Origin: SIG603 sp964370405
GTDB lineage: Bacteria > Bacillota > Clostridia > Oscillospirales > Acutalibacteraceae
Assembly (NCBI GenBank): GCA_964370405.1
Contig: CAYJJB010000005.1
Span: forward strand, 1 to 43,267
DNA: 43,267 bases
Direction: 5' to 3'
Shown here: positions 15,412 through 22,385 of the stretch, piece after piece
Layout: the number at the start of each line of letters is the position of its first letter
Numbering within the stretch: the stretch's first letter is position 1
Notes under the pieces: generated by a model
Seen by the model: the letters and a program-made list of their open reading frames with translations, nothing else
What the model was told of the DNA's origin: nothing
Database searches by the model: none
Position numbers and translations under genes: made by a program

Positions 15412-15843
15412 ATGCAAATCAAACAACTTTCGGTATTCATTGAAAACAAACCCGGCAGGCTTGCCGATATTACAGAGGTACTTGCAGAAAATAAAATTGA
15501 TATAAGGGCAATATCTGTTGCTGATACAAGTGATTTTGGAATACTAAGAATTATTGTAGATAAGCCTGATGAAGCATCAGCGGTACTTAAAGAAGCTGGA
15601 ATGACAGTGTCTTTATCTAAAGTAATAGCCGTAGGTATAGGTGATATTACAGGTGAATTTGCAAGAGCAATTAGAGTGCTTGCACAAGAAAAAGTTAGCG
15701 TTGAATATGTATACGCATTTGTAAGCCGTGACAAAGGCAAGGCATATGTTATAATTCGTGCTGATGACGGCGAAAGAGCAGCAAAAGTTCTTATAGATAA
15801 CGATGTAGAAATTTTATCAGAAGAAGCACTTTACAACATGTAA
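15412..15843 (+). CDS. Tandem ACT-domain protein (amino-acid sensor)
   Basis: The 143-residue protein consists of two ACT domains, residues about 1-68 (QIKQLSVFIENKPGRLADITEVLAENKIDIRAIS) and 70-143 (VIAVGIGDITGEFARAIRVLAQEKVSVEYVYAFV). ACT domains bind amino acids; no catalytic domain is attached. The start is the ATG at 15412 with AAAGG upstream; an in-frame ATG 18 bases earlier has no ribosome site and lies at the edge of repeat DNA. A stand-alone ACT protein next to paaK/ior genes is a recurrent arrangement in anaerobes, so it probably senses aromatic amino acids or helps regulate the pathway; this is inference. Confidence 0.85.
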   Translation: MQIKQLSVFIENKPGRLADITEVLAENKIDIRAISVADTSDFGILRIIVDKPDEASAVLKEAGMTVSLSKVIAVGIGDITGEFARAIRVLAQEKVSVEYVYAFVSRDKGKAYVIIRADDGERAAKVLIDNDVEILSEEALYNM

Positions 15844-15854
15844 TGGAGAAATTT

Positions 15855-16346
15855 ATGAAAAGAGAAAATTATATTTCTTGGGACGAGTATTTTATGGGCG
15901 TTGCCGTTTTAGCATCTCACCGAAGCAAAGACCCAAATACACCTGTTGGTTCTTGTATAGTTGATGAAAAAAACGTAATAGTGTCAACAGGATATAATGG
16001 ACTTCCCATAGGCTGCTCAGATGATGAATATCCATGGGGAAATAAAGGCGAAAATATAGACACAAAATATCCATACGTAGTTCATGCAGAGCTCAACGCA
16101 ATTTTAAATGCACATGGAAGAAATTTAGAAAATACAAGGGTATATACAGCTCTTTTTCCCTGCAATGAATGTGCAAAAGCAATAATTCAGTCCGGAATTA
16201 AAGAAGTTATCTATTTAAGCGATAAATACGCAGACACAGACCTAGTAAAAGCATCAAAACGCATGCTTACATCTGCAAATGTTAAATTTAGACAACTTGA
16301 TACAAAGAGAGAAAAAATAGAGTTAGATTTTACGATTAAAGCTTAA
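15855..16346 (+). CDS. dCMP deaminase family protein (ComEB-like)
   Basis: The 163-residue zinc deaminase has the cytidine/deoxycytidylate deaminase core: the TPVGSCIVDEKNVIVSTGYNG lead-in, catalytic HAELNAIL (His and Glu), and the zinc pair in FPCNECAKAII. These match dCMP deaminase, which makes dUMP for thymidylate synthesis. The ATG at 15855 is chosen because GGAGAA lies 6 bases upstream. An ATG at 15843 that overlaps the preceding stop codon is possible and would add four residues. It is the last gene of the plus-strand run and is followed by a palindrome. No direct link to the aryl-acid genes is evident. Confidence 0.9.
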   Translation: MKRENYISWDEYFMGVAVLASHRSKDPNTPVGSCIVDEKNVIVSTGYNGLPIGCSDDEYPWGNKGENIDTKYPYVVHAELNAILNAHGRNLENTRVYTALFPCNECAKAIIQSGIKEVIYLSDKYADTDLVKASKRMLTSANVKFRQLDTKREKIELDFTIKA

Positions 16347-16350
16347 TAAA

Positions 16351-16376
16351 AGAGAGTCGGTATGAGCCGACTCTCT
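16351..16376. repeat. Palindrome, first copy, flanking the inverted-repeat element
   Basis: A 26-base hairpin: stem AGAGAGTCGG, loop TATGAG, stem CCGACTCTCT. It is identical to the copy at 16576-16601 but is not followed by a T run. It lies directly behind the dCMP deaminase gene. Confidence 0.85.
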
Positions 16377-16575
16377 CAGACTGTCGAAAAACCCACAACC
16401 GCAAAAAAATGAGCCAAGTTGGCTCATTTTTTGCTTCCTGCGTCACAAACCCTTGCAAATTTCCCTCACATACCCTCGTATTACTCAGTCATTTTAGGGA
16501 ATTTGTTCCTTGTCTTTCAGATTTTTAGACAGTCTGGCATCGTGTACAAAAAAGTAAGACTTTTTTGACACGCTG
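16377..16575. mobile_element. Small non-coding inverted-repeat element (MITE-like)
   Basis: A 199-base AT-rich insert sits between two identical 26-base palindromes. It begins CAGACTGTCGAAAAA (16377-16391). An inverted partner TTTTTAGACAGTCTG (16522-16536) matches at 14 of 15 positions. The outer right end (16561-16575, inverse CAGCGTGTCAAAAAA) matches at 12 of 15. Inside are a terminator-like hairpin AAAAAATGAGCCA/TGGCTCATTTTTT (16404-16432) and a second hairpin built on CGTGTACAAAAAAGT (16541-16572). No ORF is present. Structure and flanking duplication suggest a miniature transposable or REP-like element; no transposase is available to prove mobility. Confidence 0.6.
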
Positions 16576-16605
16576 AGAGAGTCGGTATGAGCCGACTCTC
16601 TTTTT
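16576..16605. terminator. Palindromic terminator, second copy
   Basis: The same 26-base hairpin as at 16351, here followed by TTTT on the plus strand. It lies at the 3' end of the minus-strand GGDEF gene and can end transcription arriving from the left. Confidence 0.75.
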
Positions 16606-18448
16606 AACTTTTATTAAGCTGTTCTCTTAGTTTTTCTTTTACCCAAAATACTCCAATCATTCTGCATATTACACTAATTTCTGCAATTTCATCAGGCATG
16701 AGGTTATAGCTTCGCTCACAGTCGGCAAAACCTATAAAGCCTACAGGTTTATTTTGATCCCACACACCAAAATGCAAAATGTATTTTACATCATGTTTTT
16801 GTGCCAAACTTTGAGAATTACTGTCAAGCTGCTCTAAGTTGGTTACCATGAAAAACTCTTCATCTTTACCTGGCGCTAAAGAACTGTGCGAAGAAGGCGT
16901 TTTTAAGTTTTGCATTTTATCTTTTGTTGGATTTATTCCGCATTTGCACCATTCATAACTGCAACTATGCTCGGATAAATCGTCTGAAAATTCAAAAATA
17001 TAGCCTCTGCTAAAATTAAAATGCTCTGTCAAAAGCTGTAAAACTGAATTCAGGCAGTCCTCTAAATCGTCGCAAGTGTACAAGAGTCTGAAAATGTATT
17101 CAAATTTATTATCCCTAAATTTTTTTTGATTTTTTTGAGGTATAAATGACACTGCATTTTCAGGCTTTTTACTAAGTGTAGCAGAATTATGATATTTAAC
17201 ATACTCTCTACTGCAGTCACATTTAGCTTCAAACAGCGCAATATCTGCTTTGTGGTAAAGCTGCTCAAGTGTTGTGCCGTGTTCGGGCGATACAGAAAGC
17301 CCTATGCTAAGTGTGATTTCTGTTTTAATAGAATCTTTAATATATTCTCTTTTCAAATTTGCACAAAGTAATTTAGCTCTATCAAGTGCTATGTCGGCGC
17401 TTGATAAATTTCTCATAAATATGAAAAATTCATCTCCTCCAGCTCTTGCAATAATATCGTCATCTCTAAAATTTTTCTTTAAATCCATAGCAAATTCGCT
17501 TAAAATAGCATCGCCATATAAATTTCCAAACTGCTCATTTATTTGTGAAAAATTATCAATATCAACAATGAGCAATGCGCAAATTTGACCTGGAAATAAA
17601 TTGTTAAGACAGCTTGAAATTTTTTTCTCTGCTGCTTCTTTTGTTAATAAACCTGTAAGTTTGTCAGTGCCAATTTGGCTTGTGAAATTGTACATTTCTT
17701 GTGCGCTGCTACCACTTTGATAAATTTCTCCACTCATAATTTTTGAATTTGTTTTTTCATTTATCTCTACTTTAAAGTTGATGTTAAAAAAATAGACTTT
17801 GTTTTTTGAAAAGAAAGTGAGTTTTTTCTCATTACTGCTTTTCCTTCTTTGAAAATCCATGTTAAAAAACCGTACAAGAGTTTCGTCACGCAAAATTCCT
17901 TTTTCAATTAGAGAATTCGGAAAATTTTCTACAGTTGATGATATGCCTACTTTGTCAGCAAAATTTTGACTGCAGTTAAATACTTTGCTATCTAAATCAA
18001 AAGTGAAAGTTGCGGTTACTTCAAAGCTTTCATGAATATCTAAATTGCTACTTTGTAAAACAGCAAATTCATCAATTTGGCTGTCGGAGTCATCTATAAT
18101 TTGAACAATAATTTTGTCATCGCCTCTTTGTGAGGTGATTTTTTTTGAAGAAATTTTAATTTTGCATTGCTCACCATTTTTTTTGATGATTTTTGCGGAT
18201 ATTAAGCTTGTATTATGAGATAAAAGGGATGAAAGCTCTACTTCTCCACTTGAAGCACGCATAATCCCACAACAGCAATTTCTATACTTTTGTAGAAATT
18301 CCTCTCTATTATATCCAATTAAATCAAAAAATCCGTCGTTTGCTTCTAATACAGCGAGTTCTTTTGAACACTCAAGTATTGCCACTGCACTTGGAAGGTG
18401 TTGGTTTAAAATATCTAAATTGCTAAGTGGTGTTATAATATTACTCAT
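16604..18448 (-). CDS. PAS-GGDEF-GAF diguanylate cyclase
   Basis: The 614-residue protein has an N-terminal PAS-like sensor (about 10-120: AVAILECSKELAVLEANDGFFDLIGYNREEF), a weaker second PAS-like region (about 140-245) and a GGDEF domain (about 258-420). A GAF-like domain follows at about 450-605. The catalytic loop is an intact GGDEF at 337-341, and an RxxD product-inhibition site (Arg328, Asp331) lies five residues before it, so it should make cyclic di-GMP with feedback control. No transmembrane segment is evident, so the sensed signal is probably cytoplasmic. ATG at 18448 follows GGAGGG. It is divergent from the hydrogenase operon, with no further sign of a functional link. Confidence 0.9.
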   Translation of the reverse strand: MSNIITPLSNLDILNQHLPSAVAILECSKELAVLEANDGFFDLIGYNREEFLQKYRNCCCGIMRASSGEVELSSLLSHNTSLISAKIIKKNGEQCKIKISSKKITSQRGDDKIIVQIIDDSDSQIDEFAVLQSSNLDIHESFEVTATFTFDLDSKVFNCSQNFADKVGISSTVENFPNSLIEKGILRDETLVRFFNMDFQRRKSSNEKKLTFFSKNKVYFFNINFKVEINEKTNSKIMSGEIYQSGSSAQEMYNFTSQIGTDKLTGLLTKEAAEKKISSCLNNLFPGQICALLIVDIDNFSQINEQFGNLYGDAILSEFAMDLKKNFRDDDIIARAGGDEFFIFMRNLSSADIALDRAKLLCANLKREYIKDSIKTEITLSIGLSVSPEHGTTLEQLYHKADIALFEAKCDCSREYVKYHNSATLSKKPENAVSFIPQKNQKKFRDNKFEYIFRLLYTCDDLEDCLNSVLQLLTEHFNFSRGYIFEFSDDLSEHSCSYEWCKCGINPTKDKMQNLKTPSSHSSLAPGKDEEFFMVTNLEQLDSNSQSLAQKHDVKYILHFGVWDQNKPVGFIGFADCERSYNLMPDEIAEISVICRMIGVFWVKEKLREQLNKS

Positions 18449-18490
18449 ATTTCCCTCCTGCTAACTAAAATTAAATCATATTATATGTAC

Positions 18491-18520
18491 ATTTTATCAT
18501 AAACATATATATTGTTTCAA
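18491..18520 (-). promoter_or_regulatory. Promoter of the GGDEF gene
   Basis: Minus strand: TTGAAA (18515-18520), 18 bases, TAAAAT (18491-18496) preceded by TGA, about 45 bases before the start codon. Confidence 0.6.
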
Positions 18521-18662
18521 GATTTATAATTAAATTCGATGCAAATGTTACATACAATAGAGGTAATGATACATTTATCATAAATTGACATATTAGTTTC
18601 AGTTCAAAACATAGAATTATCGAAAATTAGCTGCTTTTTTCTGAAAAGTGAAATATTTATAT

Positions 18663-18691
18663 TTGAAAATATAGAAAAGTTGTTATATAAT
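18663..18691 (+). promoter_or_regulatory. Promoter of the hydrogenase operon
   Basis: TTGAAA (18663-18668) and a perfect TATAAT (18686-18691) are 17 bases apart, about 85 bases upstream of hydC. A loose inverted repeat (TTGTTA...TACCAA, 18680-18699) overlaps the -10 box and could be an operator. Confidence 0.68.
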
Positions 18692-18778
18692 TATACCAAT
18701 ATTAATAAAAATTAACATTATTCTTAATGCAATATGTTGTTTTTGTTTGAAAGTAAGATTTAATAAAGGGGGATAATC

Positions 18779-19294
18779 ATGAAAAATGTAAATGTACGCA
18801 CTTTTTGTAATGAGTCACAAGATGTGCACAAACTTGAAGAAATTCAAAATGTGATGGACCTTGTAGGTAAAAACCCTGATAAATTAATTCAGGTGCTTCA
18901 TGCAGCTCAAGAGATTTATGGCTGTTTACCCTTAAATGTGCAATGCTTTATTGCACAGGGCATGAATGTGCCTGTTTCAAAAGTTTCGGGCGTAGTCACG
19001 TTTTATTCCTTCTTCTCAACAAAACCCAGAGGAAAAAATATTATAAGAGTATGCATGGGAACAGCGTGTTATGTAAGAGGCGGCAAAAAGCTTGTTGAGG
19101 CACTGCAAAATAAGCTCGGCATTGGCTTAGGGGAAACTACACAGGACAAACTTTTCTCGCTTGAAATTGCAAGATGTATAGGAGCCTGCGGTTTGGCACC
19201 AGCAATTATGATTAATGATACTATCTATAAACAAGTCAATGAGAACAAGTTAAATGCAATACTAAACGAATATCGTCAGGAGGAAGAAAAATGA
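18779..19294 (+). CDS. hydC: [FeFe] hydrogenase subunit, NuoE/24 kDa-like thioredoxin-fold [2Fe-2S] protein
   Basis: The 171-residue protein is the NuoE-type small subunit of electron-bifurcating hydrogenases. An N-terminal helical bundle (LIQVLHAAQEIYGCLP, VPVSKVSGVVTFYSFF) precedes a thioredoxin-like [2Fe-2S] domain. The ligands are visible as VCMGTACYVRG (two Cys five apart) and ARCIGACGLAP. The ATG at 18779 is preceded by AAGGGGG. Its stop overlaps the next start by four bases (ATGA), so HydC and HydB are co-translated, as expected for a stable HydABC complex that couples NADH and ferredoxin oxidation to hydrogen production. Confidence 0.92.
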   Translation: MKNVNVRTFCNESQDVHKLEEIQNVMDLVGKNPDKLIQVLHAAQEIYGCLPLNVQCFIAQGMNVPVSKVSGVVTFYSFFSTKPRGKNIIRVCMGTACYVRGGKKLVEALQNKLGIGLGETTQDKLFSLEIARCIGACGLAPAIMINDTIYKQVNENKLNAILNEYRQEEEK

Positions 19295-22200
19295 AAATTT
19301 GTGATTATAATGCTTTAGAGCAAATAAAAAATAATTATAACGAAAATATTTCTTCTTTTGAAAAAACGGTACTTGTATGTGCGGGCGCTGGTTGCGTTTC
19401 ATCAAACTGTGGTGCTGTAAGTGAAGCATTTAAAGAAGAAGTTTCTCAAAATGGATTTGATGATAAAATTAAGGTTATAGAAACAGGTTGCATGGGGCTT
19501 TGTGCAGTAGGACCTGTAATGCTTGTTTTACCTGAAAGAATTTTTTACACAAATTTAGATGCTGTAAAAGCACGAGAGATTTTCAGTTCTCATATTTTAA
19601 AAGGTGAAATTATTGAGCAGTATACATATTATGACCCAAGTCTTGAAAGTTTTGTGCCAAAAATTGATGACATAGAATTTTATAAAGCTCAAGTGAAAAT
19701 TGTGCTTGATAACTGTGGTCTTATTGACTATTCAGACATAAATGCTTATATAGCAAAAGATGGTTATAAAGCGACGTATAACGCACTATGTAAGAGCACT
19801 CCAGAAGATGTGATAGAAGAAATTAAAATATCAGGTCTTCGTGGAAGAGGTGGTGCTGGGTTTCCAACTCATATTAAATGGAGCGCTTGTAACAAAATGC
19901 AAAGCGATGAGAAATATATAGTCTGTAATGCAGATGAGGGTGACCCTGGTGCATTTATGGACAGAAGTATAATAGAGGGCGACCCTCACAGCGTTTTAGA
20001 AGGCATGATGCTAGGAGCTTATGCAATAGGAGCAAGTACAGGGTATGTCTATATAAGGGCAGAGTATCCAATCGCAATAGAACGTCTAAAAATTGCGATA
20101 GAGCAGGCAAGAGCGGCAGGTCTTTTGGGTGAGAACATATTCAGTTCAGGTTTTAATTTTAATGTAGAAATAAGAATAGGTGCAGGTGCATTTGTTTGTG
20201 GTGAAGAAACTGCACTTATAGCATCAATTGAGGGGCAAAGAGGCGAGCCAAAGCAAAAACCTCCTTTCCCGTTCGAGTCAGGAATAAATGGAAAACCCAC
20301 TATAATAAATAATGTTGAAACCATTGCAAATGTTCCTAAAATTTTATTAAAGGGTGGCGCATGGTATGCAGGTTTTGGTCTTCCAGAGGCACCCGGTACA
20401 AAGGTTTTTGCACTTGCAGGTCAGGTTGTAAATACAGGTATTATTGAAGTGCCAATAGGAATTTCTTTGGGTGACATTATCTACAAAGTAGGTGCTGGCA
20501 TTAGAGATGGCAAAAAATTTAAAGCTGCACAAATGGGAGGACCGTCAGGCGGATGTATTACAAAAGAAAATCTAAACACGCCAATAGACTATGAATCCCT
20601 AAAAAAACTTGGCGCAATAATGGGTTCTGGTGGACTTATAGTCATGAATGAAGACACTTGCATGGTCGACACGGCAAGATTCTTCATGGATTTCATACGT
20701 GAGGAATCCTGTGGAAAATGCGTTGCATGTAGAATTGGCACAAAGCGTATGCTTGAAATACTTGAAAACATAACCGATGGAAAAGGCAAAGAGGGCGACA
20801 TAGAGCTTTTGGAAAGTCTTTCTAAAACCATTCAAGATACAGCTATGTGCGGTCTTGGACAAACAGCACCTAATCCAATACTTTCTACTATAGAAAATTT
20901 TAGAGAAGAATATGAAGAACATATAAATAAAAAACGCTGCAGTGCAGGTGTTTGCGCCTCTATGTTTATTTCTCCATGTGAAAATACATGTCCTGCAAAC
21001 ATAAATATACCTGGATATATTTCGCTTATAGCATCAGGCAGATTTATAGATGCGTATAATTTAATAATGAGAGAAAATCCGTTCCCTGCTGTTTGTGGAA
21101 GAATTTGCACAAGACCATGTGAGCAAAAATGCAGAAGAGCAGGGGTTGACGAATCTGTTGCTATAAGAGATTTAAAACGTTTTGCCGCAGATTATGCATT
21201 TAAAAATGAGCTTCCATATTCCATGCAGCTTTCATATCCTAAAAATGGCAAAAAAGTGGCTGTGGTGGGTGCTGGTGCTTCGGGTCTTACATGTGCATAT
21301 TATCTTGTAAGAATAGGTTATGATGTAGATGTTTTTGAAAGTGAAAGTGTTGCAGGCGGAGTGTTATCGTTTGGAATACCAGAATACAGACTTCCAAAAG
21401 ACATACTTTCTCATGAAATTGACTTAATTAAACAAGCAGGTGTTAATATTCATTTAAATACAGCTGTCGGAAAAGATGTAGAGTTTGCCAAGCTAAGACA
21501 AGAATATGGGGCAATTTATCTTGCAACAGGAACTCAGTTCCCTCAAAAAGTTAATATTGATGGCGAAGATTTAGATGGTGTGCTTCACGGAATAAGTTTC
21601 TTAAAGAGCGTATTTAATGAAAATCCACGTTTTGACGGAAAAACAGTCTGTGTTATAGGTGGTGGAAACACGGCTATAGACTCTGCAAGGACAGCACTTA
21701 GAATAGGTGCTGAAAAAGTAATAATTTTATACAGAAGAACAAGAGATGCAATGCCAGCTTATAAGGAAGAAATAATTGAGGCGGTAGAAGAGGGTGTTGA
21801 AATTTTAGAGCTTGTCAGTCCTGTGAAAATACTAGAGGGAAAAGACGGCAAAGTGTCAGGTGTACAGTGTAAAAAAATGACCTTAGGTGACTTTGACTCT
21901 TCTGGTAGAAGAAAGTCTATAAGTGCAGGGGAAGAAGAGTTTATAATAGACTGCGACATAGTAATTCCAGCTGTCAGCCAATATGCTGATCTACCATTTA
22001 TTAAAAAAGAGGATATAGGAACTACTTCTTGGGGGACATTTATTGTAAATGCGGACACACTTATGACCACAATGGACGGAGTATTTGCAGGCGGTGATGT
22101 TGCAAGAGGGCCTGATGATGTAATACGTGCAATAGCAGACGGCAAACAAGCGGCAGTTGCAATTGATAAATATTTAGGCGGCAAGGGCGAACTAAATAAA

Positions 22201-22383
22201 GGTGCTGAGATTGATATACCACAAATAGTAGATGAAGACGAGGTTGTATATCACGAGCAGTTCCCAAAAGAAATTTTAGATCCTGATAAGAGGAATGATA
22301 ATTTTGAAGAAGTGGTAAAAGGTTTCCACAAAATTAATGCACTGGCAGAGTCTATGCGCTGTCTGCACTGTGACAGGAGGTAA
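19291..22383 (+). CDS. hydB: HydB/NuoF-like flavoprotein fused to a GltD/NfnB-like NADPH oxidoreductase
   Basis: At 1030 residues this is far longer than a normal HydB (about 600). Residues 1-115 form a thioredoxin-like [2Fe-2S] domain (Cys35, 40, 67, 71). Residues 120-545 form the NuoF core, with SGLRGRGGAGFPTHIKW and CNADEGDPGAF for FMN and NAD, and a [4Fe-4S] site at Cys474, 477, 480 and 520. Residues about 550-1000 match the small subunit of glutamate synthase or NfnB: a cysteine-rich entry (Cys550-614), an FAD motif VAVVGAGASGLTCAYYL (656-672) and an NADPH motif VIGGGNTAIDSARTALRIGA. Known HydB binds NAD(H); the extra half would add an NADP(H) site. The frame is continuous, so this is a true fusion. 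It lies between hydC and hydA in one operon. Confidence 0.9.
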   Translation: MKICDYNALEQIKNNYNENISSFEKTVLVCAGAGCVSSNCGAVSEAFKEEVSQNGFDDKIKVIETGCMGLCAVGPVMLVLPERIFYTNLDAVKAREIFSSHILKGEIIEQYTYYDPSLESFVPKIDDIEFYKAQVKIVLDNCGLIDYSDINAYIAKDGYKATYNALCKSTPEDVIEEIKISGLRGRGGAGFPTHIKWSACNKMQSDEKYIVCNADEGDPGAFMDRSIIEGDPHSVLEGMMLGAYAIGASTGYVYIRAEYPIAIERLKIAIEQARAAGLLGENIFSSGFNFNVEIRIGAGAFVCGEETALIASIEGQRGEPKQKPPFPFESGINGKPTIINNVETIANVPKILLKGGAWYAGFGLPEAPGTKVFALAGQVVNTGIIEVPIGISLGDIIYKVGAGIRDGKKFKAAQMGGPSGGCITKENLNTPIDYESLKKLGAIMGSGGLIVMNEDTCMVDTARFFMDFIREESCGKCVACRIGTKRMLEILENITDGKGKEGDIELLESLSKTIQDTAMCGLGQTAPNPILSTIENFREEYEEHINKKRCSAGVCASMFISPCENTCPANINIPGYISLIASGRFIDAYNLIMRENPFPAVCGRICTRPCEQKCRRAGVDESVAIRDLKRFAADYAFKNELPYSMQLSYPKNGKKVAVVGAGASGLTCAYYLVRIGYDVDVFESESVAGGVLSFGIPEYRLPKDILSHEIDLIKQAGVNIHLNTAVGKDVEFAKLRQEYGAIYLATGTQFPQKVNIDGEDLDGVLHGISFLKSVFNENPRFDGKTVCVIGGGNTAIDSARTALRIGAEKVIILYRRTRDAMPAYKEEIIEAVEEGVEILELVSPVKILEGKDGKVSGVQCKKMTLGDFDSSGRRKSISAGEEEFIIDCDIVIPAVSQYADLPFIKKEDIGTTSWGTFIVNADTLMTTMDGVFAGGDVARGPDDVIRAIADGKQAAVAIDKYLGGKGELNKGAEIDIPQIVDEDEVVYHEQFPKEILDPDKRNDNFEEVVKGFHKINALAESMRCLHCDRR

Positions 22384-22385
22384 AT

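Larger units (their letters stand above)
18449..18778. other. AT-rich divergent regulatory region between the GGDEF and hydrogenase genes
   Basis: A 330-base stretch without a credible gene. It holds a minus-strand promoter at 18491-18520 and a plus-strand promoter at 18663-18691. The rest is very AT-rich with short imperfect inverted repeats, and no RNA gene is recognisable. Confidence 0.6.
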
